From NCBI RefSeq assembly GCF_004331465.1, contig NZ_SJKB01000014.1:1-64000 (forward strand): a stretch of DNA of 64,000 nt, written 5' to 3'. The notes beneath the pieces are model-generated. The model worked only from the letters and a program-made list of their open reading frames with translations. It had not been told where the DNA came from and did not search any database. The stretch is from Kribbella pittospori. Lineage in GTDB: Bacteria > Actinomycetota > Actinomycetes > Propionibacteriales > Kribbellaceae. Positions within the stretch are counted from its first letter, which is position 1, and each line of letters opens with the position of its first letter. Made by a program: the position numbers and the translations under genes. This document shows positions 31,975-40,170 of the stretch, one piece after another.

Positions 31975-34044
31975 TCAGGACCCTCCGGCGCCGACCAGCT
32001 GGCCGTCCATCGAGATGATGCGGATGGTGCCGCCGCTCGCCTTGGTCGGGATGACCAGCGCGACCTGGTGCAGGTAGTCCTGGTGCAGGGTCTGCGTGTA
32101 CTTGACCATGCTGCTGAACGCGGTCGCCTCACCGCTGGTCCAGTACGCGTTCGACCCCGGCTCGACGCGCTGCAGGTACTGCTCGGTCAGTGCCAGGAAG
32201 ACGAGCGCCTCGCCGGACGACGTGATGAAGGTCAACGGCTCGCCGGACGGGGTGAAGGTGTCCGAGACGCTCGCGATGTACGACTCCTTGGTGTCCGCGA
32301 TCTTGGCCTTCGCCCGCTGCTCGAGGAGCTTCGCCGACCCCGGTGAGGGGACGAAGTACTTCGCCTGCGCGGACTTCGCGCCGCCGGACAGGTACGCCGC
32401 GAGGTTGGTGGCAGCAGAGGTCGGCAGGCTGTACAGCTTGTCGAGGTCGGCCTTCTGCGGCGTCCGCAGTCCCTCCATCGGCGGCAGCTTCATCGCGGCC
32501 GACGGGTAGACCGAGTTGGTCAGCAGCCACGGCGTACCCGCGCTCTGCCGCTGCCAGACGCCGAGCTGGCGGCTGTCCGGCGCACCGGAAACGCCGGAGC
32601 TGACCACGAACCGCATCGGGTACGACCCGAACTCCGGAGCGCCGATCTGCGGATCGGTGTAGGTGAACGGCTTGGTCGAGTCCTTGCCGGCCGCGTCGAG
32701 TTTGCGGCTGATGACGAACCCGGCCCGGGTCTGCGCCAGCGTCGGATCCGCCTCGATCGTCTCGGACAGCTTCGCGTCGCGGTTCGCGTTGGCGCGGTTG
32801 TTGAGCTGGTTGTACTTCGCGACGACGGCCTGCGCGTCGGCGAGGGTGACGGCGGGGCGGATGTCGGAGGCGACGATGCTGTTCTTGGCCGGGAGCAGAC
32901 CGCAACTCGTTGTCGTGAGCAACAAAGCGCCGCTGGCGAGGAGTGCGGCCGTCTTCCGGACCGCTTCGTCGCTCTTCTCGAATTCCGGCGACTCCACCAG
33001 AGACACGGTCTCCGGCTCGACGACCGGGTCGTCGTACGTCTGGACGTGGTCGTCGTACGCCGGGGCGCCTGCGCCGACCGGAGTGAGGAGGGCGGGGGAC
33101 TTGGCGCGGGCGACGGCGGCGGGGGACATCAGCATCGGGGCGGCCGGGATGGGTTGCTTGGCCGGCTTCGGCTGGGGTGTCGGGTAGGTGACCGCCGGGA
33201 GGCAGACGGGGATCTCCTCGGTGATCGGCTCGTCGGCGGGCGCACGGTACGCCCGGGGATCGGTCGGGACGGGCGCGAACGGGCTGACCCGCTCCGGCGC
33301 GAAAGGCGAGACCGGCTCGGCGACGGCCGGAGCCGAGGCGGCCGGAGTTGCGGCGGCCGGCGCAGAGGAGACCGGCACGGACCGAGCTGGAGCTGGGACG
33401 GAGGCGATCCGCGCGGGTGTGAACGCTGGGACCACAGTGGCCGGGCGGCGGCGGAAGGCGAGGGTCAGGCCGAGGGCGAAGAGGACGATGCCGGTGCCGA
33501 GGACCAGTAGGCAGATGCCGAAGCCACGGTGCACCTCGACGCCGAAGCGAACGTCGGTGTCGACCGCCGGGCTGCCGTCCGCGTTCATCACCACAACGTC
33601 GAACTTGCCGTCCTCGATCGGCCACGCGATCGACCGCGGGCCGTTGCCACCCGACTTCGCGACCCACCAGTCGAGCTCACCGGGCGGTGTCAGCCGCGGG
33701 ATGCCGCCGCGCATCTGCTGGGTGCTGAACGTCGACGGAACGTCGTACCGGATCACGCGGGTGTGTGCCGCGCCGGCCAGGTAGTTGGAGACGTCCAGGT
33801 CCTGCCCGACGCCGACGAACACCGGCTTGTCGCCGGTCGCGGTCACGTGCAGGGTCGGGCCGTGCCGGTCCAGCAGATCGGGCGCGGTGATGACGGCCAG
33901 GCCCTTGCTGGTCAACGGCTGACTGCCGGTGGAGATCGTGTTGTCCGGGCCGACCAGCCAGAAGGCGGCCGCGGCTCCGGCGAGGGTGACGACCAGGCCT
34001 ATCAGGGTCAGCAACAGGCCCAAGGCGGTGCGGGCGAAACGCAT
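31975..34044 (-). CDS. Multi-span membrane protein with an internal lipobox-like segment
   Basis: 689 residues. Two membrane helices (about 7-29 and 173-193) flank an extracytoplasmic domain; a long Pro/Ala-rich cytoplasmic linker (about 205-360) follows. A third hydrophobic segment, KTAALLASGALLLTTTSCGL (about 377-396), looks exactly like a lipoprotein signal with Cys, and leads to an extracytoplasmic C-terminal domain of about 300 residues. The layout suggests a fusion of a membrane protein with a lipoprotein-like domain. Family assignment and function unknown. Start MRFARTALG at 34044. The 99 bases beyond its stop hold no gene. Confidence 0.75.
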   Translation of the reverse strand: MRFARTALGLLLTLIGLVVTLAGAAAAFWLVGPDNTISTGSQPLTSKGLAVITAPDLLDRHGPTLHVTATGDKPVFVGVGQDLDVSNYLAGAAHTRVIRYDVPSTFSTQQMRGGIPRLTPPGELDWWVAKSGGNGPRSIAWPIEDGKFDVVVMNADGSPAVDTDVRFGVEVHRGFGICLLVLGTGIVLFALGLTLAFRRRPATVVPAFTPARIASVPAPARSVPVSSAPAAATPAASAPAVAEPVSPFAPERVSPFAPVPTDPRAYRAPADEPITEEIPVCLPAVTYPTPQPKPAKQPIPAAPMLMSPAAVARAKSPALLTPVGAGAPAYDDHVQTYDDPVVEPETVSLVESPEFEKSDEAVRKTAALLASGALLLTTTSCGLLPAKNSIVASDIRPAVTLADAQAVVAKYNQLNNRANANRDAKLSETIEADPTLAQTRAGFVISRKLDAAGKDSTKPFTYTDPQIGAPEFGSYPMRFVVSSGVSGAPDSRQLGVWQRQSAGTPWLLTNSVYPSAAMKLPPMEGLRTPQKADLDKLYSLPTSAATNLAAYLSGGAKSAQAKYFVPSPGSAKLLEQRAKAKIADTKESYIASVSDTFTPSGEPLTFITSSGEALVFLALTEQYLQRVEPGSNAYWTSGEATAFSSMVKYTQTLHQDYLHQVALVIPTKASGGTIRIISMDGQLVGAGGS

Positions 34045-34183
34045 GAAGAGGCTCCCGTTGGTACGACGAACCCAGCCCGCGGCGGGGGGACCGGGCAACG
34101 AGCACCCACGCGGGCCCTCTCCGGGTCCCGCTGTTCACCCGTTGCCATTGACTAACTGATCCAACAAGGATCTGTTACTGTTT

Positions 34184-34201
34184 CGTCATTAACGAATGAC
34201 G
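34184..34201. promoter_or_regulatory. TetR-type palindromic operator
   Basis: CGTCATT-AACG-AATGACG is a perfect seven-base inverted repeat, 25 bases upstream of the TetR gene, in the divergent gap with the membrane protein. Autorepression and control of the neighbour are likely. Confidence 0.75.
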
Positions 34202-34226
34202 GTTCACAAACTCGGAATGGTGGGGG

Positions 34227-34829
34227 ATGGCTCGGCCGCGGCTGGTCAGCGACGACGTGATCCTGGACGCCACTCGCCAGGTCCTGGCCGAGCTGGGACC
34301 GGTGAAATTGACGCTCGCAGCGGTTGGTTCCCGCGTTGGTCTGGCGGCTCCGACTCTGGTGCAGAGATTCGGCTCCAAGCGCGGTCTCCTGCTCGCCTCG
34401 GCCGCCCGATCGCCGGTGATGGTGCTCCGTGCGGTGGAGGAATCCCAGGCGCGCAACACCTCCCCGCTGGCGACCCTGCGGGACTTCGCGCTGACGGCCG
34501 TTGCCCACATCAAGCACCGCGAGGAGCTCGGCAACGGGCTCGGGTTCGTCCAGCTCGACGTCGCCGATCCGGAGTTCCGGGAGCACGCGCTGGCGCACTC
34601 CGCCGCGATCGTCGACAGCTGCGCCCGGTTGTACCGCGCGGCCCAGGAGGCCGGCGAGCTGCGCCCGGATGCCGACGTACTGGCTCTTGCTCGCCACACC
34701 CTTGTCTGTTTCAACGGCGCGCTGCAGGTCTGGGCAGTGACCGGCTGGGGCTCGCTGACCGAGTTCCTCTCCGAGCAACTGGACCTGATGCTCGCGCCCT
34801 ACCTCACCGAGCCCGTTGGCTGTGCCTGA
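34227..34829 (+). CDS. TetR-family regulator
   Basis: 200 residues. N-terminal helix-turn-helix (about 10-55: VSDDVILDATRQVLAELG, LAAVGSRVGLAAPTLVQRFG), then an all-helical ligand domain. It diverges from the 689-residue membrane protein; its ligand is unknown. It converges with the histidine kinase gene, with stops adjacent. Confidence 0.9.
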   Translation: MARPRLVSDDVILDATRQVLAELGPVKLTLAAVGSRVGLAAPTLVQRFGSKRGLLLASAARSPVMVLRAVEESQARNTSPLATLRDFALTAVAHIKHREELGNGLGFVQLDVADPEFREHALAHSAAIVDSCARLYRAAQEAGELRPDADVLALARHTLVCFNGALQVWAVTGWGSLTEFLSEQLDLMLAPYLTEPVGCA

Positions 34830-36179
34830 CTAGGGCTCGGCGTCTTCGCTACTCACCGGCAGTCTCAGACGCAACAAGGCGCCGCTTTGGCACGGCAGGG
34901 CTTCGGCCGTCCCGCCATGAGCCTCGGCGACCTGTCGGACGATGGCCAGGCCTAGTCCGGATCCGGGGTGCGCGCGGGCAGCGGGTGAGCGGTAGAAGCG
35001 GTCGAAGACGAATTCGAGCTCGCTGTCGGGGATCCCGGGGCCGGCGTCTGCGACGTCGAGGGCGCCCGCCTTGACGCTGATCAGGATCCGGCCGCCGGAC
35101 GGGCTCCATTTCACGGCGTTGTCGACGAGGTTCGCAACGGCGCGTTCAAGGGCGTCGGGATCTCCGTGGACGAGGGTGGGCGCGCAGGTCAGGTCGAATT
35201 CGATCTCTGCTGCCCGACGTGTCGCGCGGGCCGCGACGCGCTCTGCGACGAGGTCGAGGCGGACGTCTTCGGTGTGGAAGGCGGGTTGGCCGTAGCGGGC
35301 CAGGTCGATCAGGTCATTGATCAGGGTTCTGAGTTCGCCGGCCTGGCCGAGCGCTTCGGCGGCGAGGTGTGGGGCCTGTGCGTCGGCCAGGTTTTCTGCC
35401 AGCAGTTCGAGGTTCACGGTCAGGCTTGTGAGTGGCGTGCGCAGTTCGTGCGAGGCGTCGGCCACCAGACGGCGCTGAGCGCCGACGGACTCGTCCAAGG
35501 CGGCGGTCATCCCGGCGAACGCGGAGCCGAGCCGGCCGATCTCATCCTGGCTGTCGGCGGGGATCGGGATGGCAAGGTCGCCGGTCCTGCGGATCAGTTC
35601 GACGGTCTCGGTGAGTTGGCGTACCGGGCGTAGGACCCGGCGTGCGGCCAGGCGTGAGGCAAGAGCCGCCAGGAGTCCGGCGGCCACCGTCGATCCGGCG
35701 AGCAGCCAGGCGAGTTGGCGCAGGGTGGGTGCTGGATCGGATTGCGGGATCGCTGTGCGCACGAGCGCGCCGGGTGTTCCTGGGAATCCGGCGGTGTAGA
35801 CGCGGTACTCGATGCCGTTGTAGACCGCGTTACGGAAGTAGGCAGCGGCAGTTCCGTTCGCGACGGCGACGTCGCGGCCGGTGATATCGACGAACTGCGT
35901 CGACGGCCCGACCTGGACCGGGTTCGGCACGATCTGCAACTGGGTGCTCCCTATCCCCAGCGGAGCGGTTGGGAAGGCCGACTCGTTGGACGTCCCCTTG
36001 AACTTCTCCTTGATGGCTTTCGCCACGTCCGGTGCCTGGCCGGCCGCCTCCACCAGGGAGCTGTCGATCCGGCCGCGGAGGCTGGCTTCCACCGCCGGAT
36101 ACAGGACCACCGACACGAGTACGAGGGCGCCCGCGACGATGGCCCCGCCGGCGATGGCCAGTCGGGTGCGCAGGTTCAT
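34830..36179 (-). CDS. Sensor histidine kinase
   Basis: 449 residues. Membrane helices at about 8-28 and 157-178 enclose an extracytoplasmic sensor of about 125 residues. A HAMP region follows, then HisKA with the phospho-acceptor H244 in DASHELRTPLTSL, and the ATPase domain (NLVDNAVKWSP, DAGPGIPDSE, GSGLGLAIV). ATG 36179 overlaps the response-regulator stop as ATGA. Similar in build to MprB/PrrB kinases; signal unknown. Confidence 0.92.
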   Translation of the reverse strand: MNLRTRLAIAGGAIVAGALVLVSVVLYPAVEASLRGRIDSSLVEAAGQAPDVAKAIKEKFKGTSNESAFPTAPLGIGSTQLQIVPNPVQVGPSTQFVDITGRDVAVANGTAAAYFRNAVYNGIEYRVYTAGFPGTPGALVRTAIPQSDPAPTLRQLAWLLAGSTVAAGLLAALASRLAARRVLRPVRQLTETVELIRRTGDLAIPIPADSQDEIGRLGSAFAGMTAALDESVGAQRRLVADASHELRTPLTSLTVNLELLAENLADAQAPHLAAEALGQAGELRTLINDLIDLARYGQPAFHTEDVRLDLVAERVAARATRRAAEIEFDLTCAPTLVHGDPDALERAVANLVDNAVKWSPSGGRILISVKAGALDVADAGPGIPDSELEFVFDRFYRSPAARAHPGSGLGLAIVRQVAEAHGGTAEALPCQSGALLRLRLPVSSEDAEP

Positions 36180-36847
36180 GGCTCCTCGCGCAGGACATAT
36201 CCCAGGCCACGTACCGTCTGGATCAGTCTGCTGCCGCCGTCCGCCTCGAGCTTTCTTCGCAGGTAGCTGATGTAGACCCACAGCGCGTTCGACTCCGGGC
36301 CGAAGTCGTAGCCCCAGACGGACTCGAAGATCTGGGTACGGCTCAGCACCCGCCGGGGATTGCGCAGGAACAGCTCCAGCAGGGACAGCTCCGTCTTGGT
36401 CAGCTCCAGGCGTCGGCCGGCGCGTTCGGCCCGGCGGCCGCTCAGGTCAAGGACGACGTCGGCGAACTGCAGCACTTCGGCCCTTGCACCGCTGCGTCGC
36501 AGCAGAGCTCGAAGTCTGGCCCGCAGTTCCTCCAGAGCGAAGGGTTTGGCCAGGTAGTCGTCGGCCCCCGCGTCGAGCCCGGCGACCCGGTCGGTGACCA
36601 GGTCCCGGGCCGTGAGCATCAGGATCGGTGTGTCATGCCCGCCCGAACGCAGCGTCCGGCATACCTCAAGCCCGTTCGGTTCGGGCATGAGTACGTCGAG
36701 CACCACCGCGTCCGGGCGGAACACGCCATGCTCGGAGAGGGCGGACGCCCCGTCAGTGGCGGATGCCACGTCGTAGCCGTCCCGCCGTAACGCATGCTCC
36801 AACGACCGTCGCACAGCCGGGTCGTCGTCCACGACAAGTATCCGCAT
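36176..36847 (-). CDS. OmpR/PhoB-family response regulator
   Basis: 223 residues. Receiver domain with D51 as phosphorylation site (VVLDVLMP), T79 and K101 (YLAKPF); winged helix with SLLELFLRNPRRVLSRTQIF and VWGYDFG. Partner of the kinase behind it. It lies just downstream of the secreted-repeat gene, which has an OmpR-type direct repeat in its promoter and is a probable target. Confidence 0.93.
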   Translation of the reverse strand: MRILVVDDDPAVRRSLEHALRRDGYDVASATDGASALSEHGVFRPDAVVLDVLMPEPNGLEVCRTLRSGGHDTPILMLTARDLVTDRVAGLDAGADDYLAKPFALEELRARLRALLRRSGARAEVLQFADVVLDLSGRRAERAGRRLELTKTELSLLELFLRNPRRVLSRTQIFESVWGYDFGPESNALWVYISYLRRKLEADGGSRLIQTVRGLGYVLREEP

Positions 36848-36905
36848 GGTCGTCCATCCTCGCCGTCGATCATGAAGTTGTGATGATGTGAGGATGCGGC
36901 GGCGG

Positions 36906-37538
36906 TCAGCCGTTGGCCAGTGACTGCTTCAGATCCCCCAACGCGGTCGTGAGCCGGGCGGCGCTGACCCCGAGTGAGCCCGCGATCTGACGGAAGGCCT
37001 TGGACGTCGGATCGATTCCACCGGGAGCCGACACCAGAGCGACCAGGGCGGCTTTGGCCTTGGCTCGATCGACGCCGAGCGCCCCCGCCAGACGTGCCGC
37101 CGCGGCGTTGGACGCGAACGGCGAGTTCCGCGGGTTCTCGACCTTGTCGCCCTTCTTTTCGTCGCCGGGACGGGGGCGCCCGGGCTTGAGAAGCAGCGGT
37201 TCAACGGCGGCCTTGACCCGCGAGACCGGCAGTCCCAGGTTGGCCGCGACCGCCGCGACGAATGCCTGCGGCGTCACTTTGCTCGTGCCGGCCAGTGACC
37301 TCTTGGCCGCGGTCAGCGCGGCGGTGAGCCGATCGGTCGTCACCCCGAGCTTGGCCGCGATCGCGGCGAAGTCGGCATCCGCGGCCGCCTTGGACTTGTC
37401 CTCCACCTTTGCCGCGGCACCGGATGTCGCGGCGCCGGGCTTGGGATCCGGACCGGACGTCGCCGCCGACGCCGTACCGGTCGTGGCCAGCGCGGCGAGC
37501 GTTACCGTGGCCACGACCAGCCGTGGGCGTTTCATCAT
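36906..37538 (-). CDS. Secreted protein with four helical LG(V/L) repeats
   Basis: 210 residues. A signal peptide (about 1-25, cleavage at ASAA) is followed by four related two-helix units: IAAKLGVTTDRLTAALTAAK, VAANLGLPVSRVKAAVEPLL, LAGALGVDRAKAKAALVALV and IAGSLGVSAARLTTALGDLK. A basic linker (KPGRPRPGDEKKGD) separates units two and three. I know no function. The unit shape resembles small DNA-end-binding or envelope helical hairpins, but that is only resemblance. It probably belongs to the regulon of the two-component system next to it. Confidence 0.8.
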   Translation of the reverse strand: MMKRPRLVVATVTLAALATTGTASAATSGPDPKPGAATSGAAAKVEDKSKAAADADFAAIAAKLGVTTDRLTAALTAAKRSLAGTSKVTPQAFVAAVAANLGLPVSRVKAAVEPLLLKPGRPRPGDEKKGDKVENPRNSPFASNAAAARLAGALGVDRAKAKAALVALVSAPGGIDPTSKAFRQIAGSLGVSAARLTTALGDLKQSLANG

Positions 37539-37630
37539 CGTGAGTCCTTTCGTCCAGTGATCGCGCCGGACGAGAACCGGCGCCCTGGCAAGAACTCAAA
37601 CAGCACGGCCTCAGCTGTGGTTTCAGCGAG

Positions 37631-37648
37631 CTTTAGAGCTTCCTTAGA
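37631..37648 (-). promoter_or_regulatory. 11-bp-phased direct repeat, response-regulator-type operator
   Basis: CTTTAGA (37631-37637) and CCTTAGA (37642-37648) repeat 11 bases apart, about 93 bases upstream of the secreted-repeat gene. On the gene strand it reads TCTAAGGAAGCTCTAAAG, very close to the site upstream of the DUF4097 gene at 16794. Confidence 0.6.
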
Positions 37649-37755
37649 AGGGCCACGTACCGACGCTGCACGGCGGCTGGCAACAGTTGCCGAGGTCTAC
37701 AGACTGGCCGGTGAGATTCCGGCGAAACTGGAGGAAGGGGTTCAGGTCGGCCTGA

Positions 37756-37791
37756 GAGCGGGTGACGGGAATCGAACCCGCGCTGTCAGCT
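37756..37791 (-). repeat. Copy of the 3' half of tRNA-Gly(CCC), candidate attachment site
   Basis: 36 bases match the tRNA-Gly gene at 38454-38489 with one mismatch: the 3' anticodon-stem strand, variable loop, T arm and acceptor 3' strand. CCA is not preserved. Order on the minus strand is intact tRNA, 660 bases, then this 3' copy, the geometry left when an element integrates at a tRNA 3' end. The adjacent gene's stop codon lies within it. Confidence 0.75.
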
Positions 37792-38193
37792 AGGAACCTC
37801 GGCTGCCCAACGTTTCGCCGACTCGAGTTCAGAGAGTGGAAACGCTCGTGCCTGTCCGGGCCACAAGACACTCAAGAGCTTGATCGCCGGGCCGGCCCAG
37901 CGCGCATTGGTCACAACTGCCATTCGCTCGAAAGCGGCGGGGTGCCGCAAGCCGAGTTTCAGGTCCTCCCAGACGGCCCCGCCCTCGTAGTCATCGAACT
38001 CTGGACCCAGGACGTAGACGACACGGACCTTTCCGTGCTCGGCGATGGCCTTGTTGATGACCGGCACGAGGACGTTCTCGTAGTCCTCCTTCTCCACATC
38101 GTCGACGGCCTCGAACCCGAGGACGCCAACCGGCATGTCATCCAGAACACGGATCATGTCCATCACTTTCTGAGGCTCCACCGGCCTTGTCAA
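37786..38193 (-). CDS. STAS/SpoIIAA-like protein
   Basis: 135 residues, soluble. The fold pattern (MIRVLDDMPVGVLGFEAVDD, KVRVVYVLGPEFDDYEGGAV, RMAVVTNARWAGPAIKLLSV) matches SpoIIAA-like STAS/SEC14-type proteins, commonly found as small stand-alone genes of unknown role. It is the only gene between the tRNA copy and the intact tRNA, so it would be the cargo of the putative element. Confidence 0.75.
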   Translation of the reverse strand: MTRPVEPQKVMDMIRVLDDMPVGVLGFEAVDDVEKEDYENVLVPVINKAIAEHGKVRVVYVLGPEFDDYEGGAVWEDLKLGLRHPAAFERMAVVTNARWAGPAIKLLSVLWPGQARAFPLSELESAKRWAAEVPS

Positions 38194-38361
38194 CGCGGCC
38201 GCACGTCGACGTCTACGTCAAACGCACGCCTGAAGCGTTCGTTTCACCGGCGTCAGGGCGCATAGTTGCGCAGGTCAACATTCCGGAGCGTCGCTCGGGC
38301 AATGTCAGAACTTGTTGCGGACGGTTGCGGGAGGGTCCTGGCGACGGACTCGTGGCGGCAT

Positions 38362-38380
38362 CGGGCACGTAACGGGCACG
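38362..38380. repeat. Paired CGGGCACG direct repeats
   Basis: CGGGCACG at 38362-38369 and 38373-38380, 11 bases apart, near the tRNA. They could be arm-type integrase sites of the lost element; this is inference. Confidence 0.4.
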
Positions 38381-38408
38381 GCGGCCGAGTCAGCCCGCAG
38401 AAATGATG

Positions 38409-38446
38409 AGACCCCGGGTCAGAATCCTGCCGCTGGCCTGGGGTCT
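38409..38446 (-). terminator. Inverted repeat downstream of tRNA-Gly
   Basis: AGACCCC (38409-38415) pairs with GGGGTCT (38440-38446), a few bases after the tRNA 3' end. The loop is 24 bases, so the terminator role is tentative. Confidence 0.45.
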
Positions 38447-38451
38447 TGTGG

Positions 38452-38525
38452 TGGAGCGGGTGACGGGAATCGAACCCGCACTGTCAGCTTGGGAAGCTGA
38501 TGTTCTGCCATTGAACTACACCCGC
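38452..38525 (-). tRNA. tRNA-Gly (anticodon CCC)
   Basis: 74 bases with encoded CCA. Acceptor GCGGGTG/CACCCGC, D stem GTTC/GAAC, anticodon stem TCAGC/GCTGA around loop TTCCCAA (anticodon CCC), and T arm GCGGG-TTCGATT-CCCGT all pair. Discriminator base is T. Confidence 0.96.
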
Positions 38526-38857
38526 GCTGCCTGGCGGTGGGACCAGCAGGCGGTGAAGAGCATAGCCGATCGGGCGGGCCGCGGGCACGCCGGGTCCGGC
38601 GCGGCGGACCGGTTGGTCGCTGCCGGATCAGCCGAACGGGACGAAGACGATGCCCGGTGCATCGAAAAGACGTGTGCGGGCGGTTTGCGCGAGGGGTTCT
38701 TGGGGAGTTTTCCACAAAGGGCACGCTCAGGACTGGGCAGGTTGGTCATCTTCTGGCAGATTAGAACGTGTTGCCGGGGGCAACATTTGACGCAACGTGA
38801 GGACACGGTCCTCGGGACCGGACAAGATGGTTGCGGGGCAACTGGATGAAGGGGTGA
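38526..38857. other. 332-base intergenic region between tRNA-Gly and the MarR gene
   Basis: No gene is visible. Its right half holds the two palindromes listed next. A TTTTCCACA at 38708-38716 resembles a DnaA box but is single. Confidence 0.6.
38770..38842 (+). promoter_or_regulatory. Two palindromic MarR operators
   Basis: GTTGCC-GGG-GGCAAC at 38770-38784 and GTTGC-GGG-GCAAC at 38830-38842 share the same half-sites and three-G centre, 60 bases apart. They lie 74 and 16 bases before the MarR start. Autoregulation by the MarR product is the simplest reading. Confidence 0.75.
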
Positions 38858-39301
38858 ATGGTGGCAACAGACACGAGTGACGCGCTGGAGAACCTGGAGA
38901 AGGAGCTCGTCACATTGGCGCGGCGGCTGCGCAGCCTGCAGCGGACGCTGTCCGACGAGGCGCACCCGGACCTGGAGCCGGCGCAGTACGCGTTGCTGAA
39001 CCACGTCGAGGAGTTGGCGCCGGTGCGGATGGCCGACCTGGTAGCGGCGCTCGAGGTGGACAAGGGCCCGGTCAGCCGGGCCTGCGCACGACTGGAGGAG
39101 GAGGGTCTGCTGAAGCGGGCCGCCGACAAGTCGGACGCGCGGGCGACCCTGCTGACCCTGACCGCGGCCGGTAAGCGCAAGCTGACGGCGGCCCGGAAGA
39201 AGCGGCACAAGGTGATCGAGGATCTGCTGAAGGACTGGTCGCCGGCGCAGGTGAAGACCTTCGCCACCCAGGTGTCGAAGTTCAACAAGCTGGCCGACTG
39301 A
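38858..39301 (+). CDS. MarR-family regulator
   Basis: 147 residues. Winged helix: MADLVAALEVDKGPVSRACARLEEEGLL as HTH and ADKSDARATLLTLTAAG as wing, with long N- and C-terminal dimerisation helices. ATG 38858 follows GAAGGGG. No obvious target gene is adjacent except itself. Confidence 0.9.
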   Translation: MVATDTSDALENLEKELVTLARRLRSLQRTLSDEAHPDLEPAQYALLNHVEELAPVRMADLVAALEVDKGPVSRACARLEEEGLLKRAADKSDARATLLTLTAAGKRKLTAARKKRHKVIEDLLKDWSPAQVKTFATQVSKFNKLAD

Positions 39302-39467
39302 TCGTTGCCTGAGGCCCGGGTTTCGGTGCGCCGCAACGGTGCCGGAACCATCGCCGGGACGGTCTGGTGGTGAGGTCACGCCGGGGAGCTGAGGGCTCCG
39401 GACGATCCGCCACCAGCCACCCGAACAGGCCGGCCCCGGCATTCCCGGGGATATCCGTGCGACGTGC

Positions 39468-39531
39468 GCCTTCTCCCCTCGTGTACCAGGGGAGAAGGCA
39501 CCATTCGAGGGGTTATCCCCTCGAATGGTGC
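39468..39531. terminator. Twin perfect hairpins upstream of dcd
   Basis: Hairpin 1: GCCTTCTCCCCT (39468-39479) with AGGGGAGAAGGC (39488-39499), eight-base loop. Hairpin 2: GCACCATTCGAGGGG (39498-39512) with CCCCTCGAATGGTGC (39517-39531), loop TTAT. They share two bases, so only one can be fully formed. The 287-base gap between the MarR gene and dcd otherwise shows no gene. Confidence 0.85.
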
Positions 39532-39588
39532 GCGGTCGAAGGCCGGCGTCGGCTGGGCGGATCAGTGGGGCGCTGCTAACGTGCGACC

Positions 39589-40164
39589 GTGCTGCTCTCC
39601 GACCGTGACATATTGGCCGAGCTCGACGCGAAACGGGTCCAGCTGGATCCGTTCGATGCTGCGATGGTGCAGCCGTCGAGTGTCGACGTGCGGCTGGACC
39701 GGTTCTTCCGGGTGTTCGAGAACCACAAGTACCCGCACATCGACCCCGCCGAGGAACAGCCCGACCTGACCCGGCTGGTCGAACCCGACGGTGAGGAGCC
39801 GTTCATTCTGCATCCCGGTGAGTTCGTGCTGGGATCGACGTACGAGCAGGTGACGCTGCCCGACGACGTGGCGGCGCGGCTGGAGGGCAAGTCCTCGCTG
39901 GGCCGGCTCGGGCTGCTCACCCACTCCACCGCCGGCTTCATCGACCCGGGCTTCTCCGGGCACGTGACGCTGGAGCTGTCGAACGTGGCGACGTTGCCGA
40001 TCAAGCTCTGGCCCGGGATGAAGATCGGCCAGCTGTGCTTCTTCCGGCTGTCGTCCCCGGCCGAGCACCCGTACGGCTCGGCGAAGTACGGCTCTCGCTA
40101 CCAGGGCCAGCGCGGCCCGACACCGTCGCGGTCGTACCAGAACTTCCACCGCACGGACGTCTAG
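39589..40164 (+). CDS. dcd: dCTP deaminase, dUMP-forming type
   Basis: 191 residues. The active-site segment STAGFIDPGFSGHVTLEL, with its catalytic glutamate, and GKSSLGRLGL are characteristic. Actinobacterial enzymes of this length and ending (SRYQGQRGPTPSRSYQNF) deaminate dCTP and hydrolyse dUTP to give dUMP for thymidylate synthesis. GTG start 58 bases after the twin hairpins. Confidence 0.96.
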   Translation: MLLSDRDILAELDAKRVQLDPFDAAMVQPSSVDVRLDRFFRVFENHKYPHIDPAEEQPDLTRLVEPDGEEPFILHPGEFVLGSTYEQVTLPDDVAARLEGKSSLGRLGLLTHSTAGFIDPGFSGHVTLELSNVATLPIKLWPGMKIGQLCFFRLSSPAEHPYGSAKYGSRYQGQRGPTPSRSYQNFHRTDV

Positions 40165-40170
40165 CAAAGG

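Noticed and set aside
38708..38716. DnaA-box-like TTTTCCACA
   Set aside because: A single near-match with no cluster, no AT-rich region and no replication genes; dnaN resemblance at 23912 is only a domain in a regulator.
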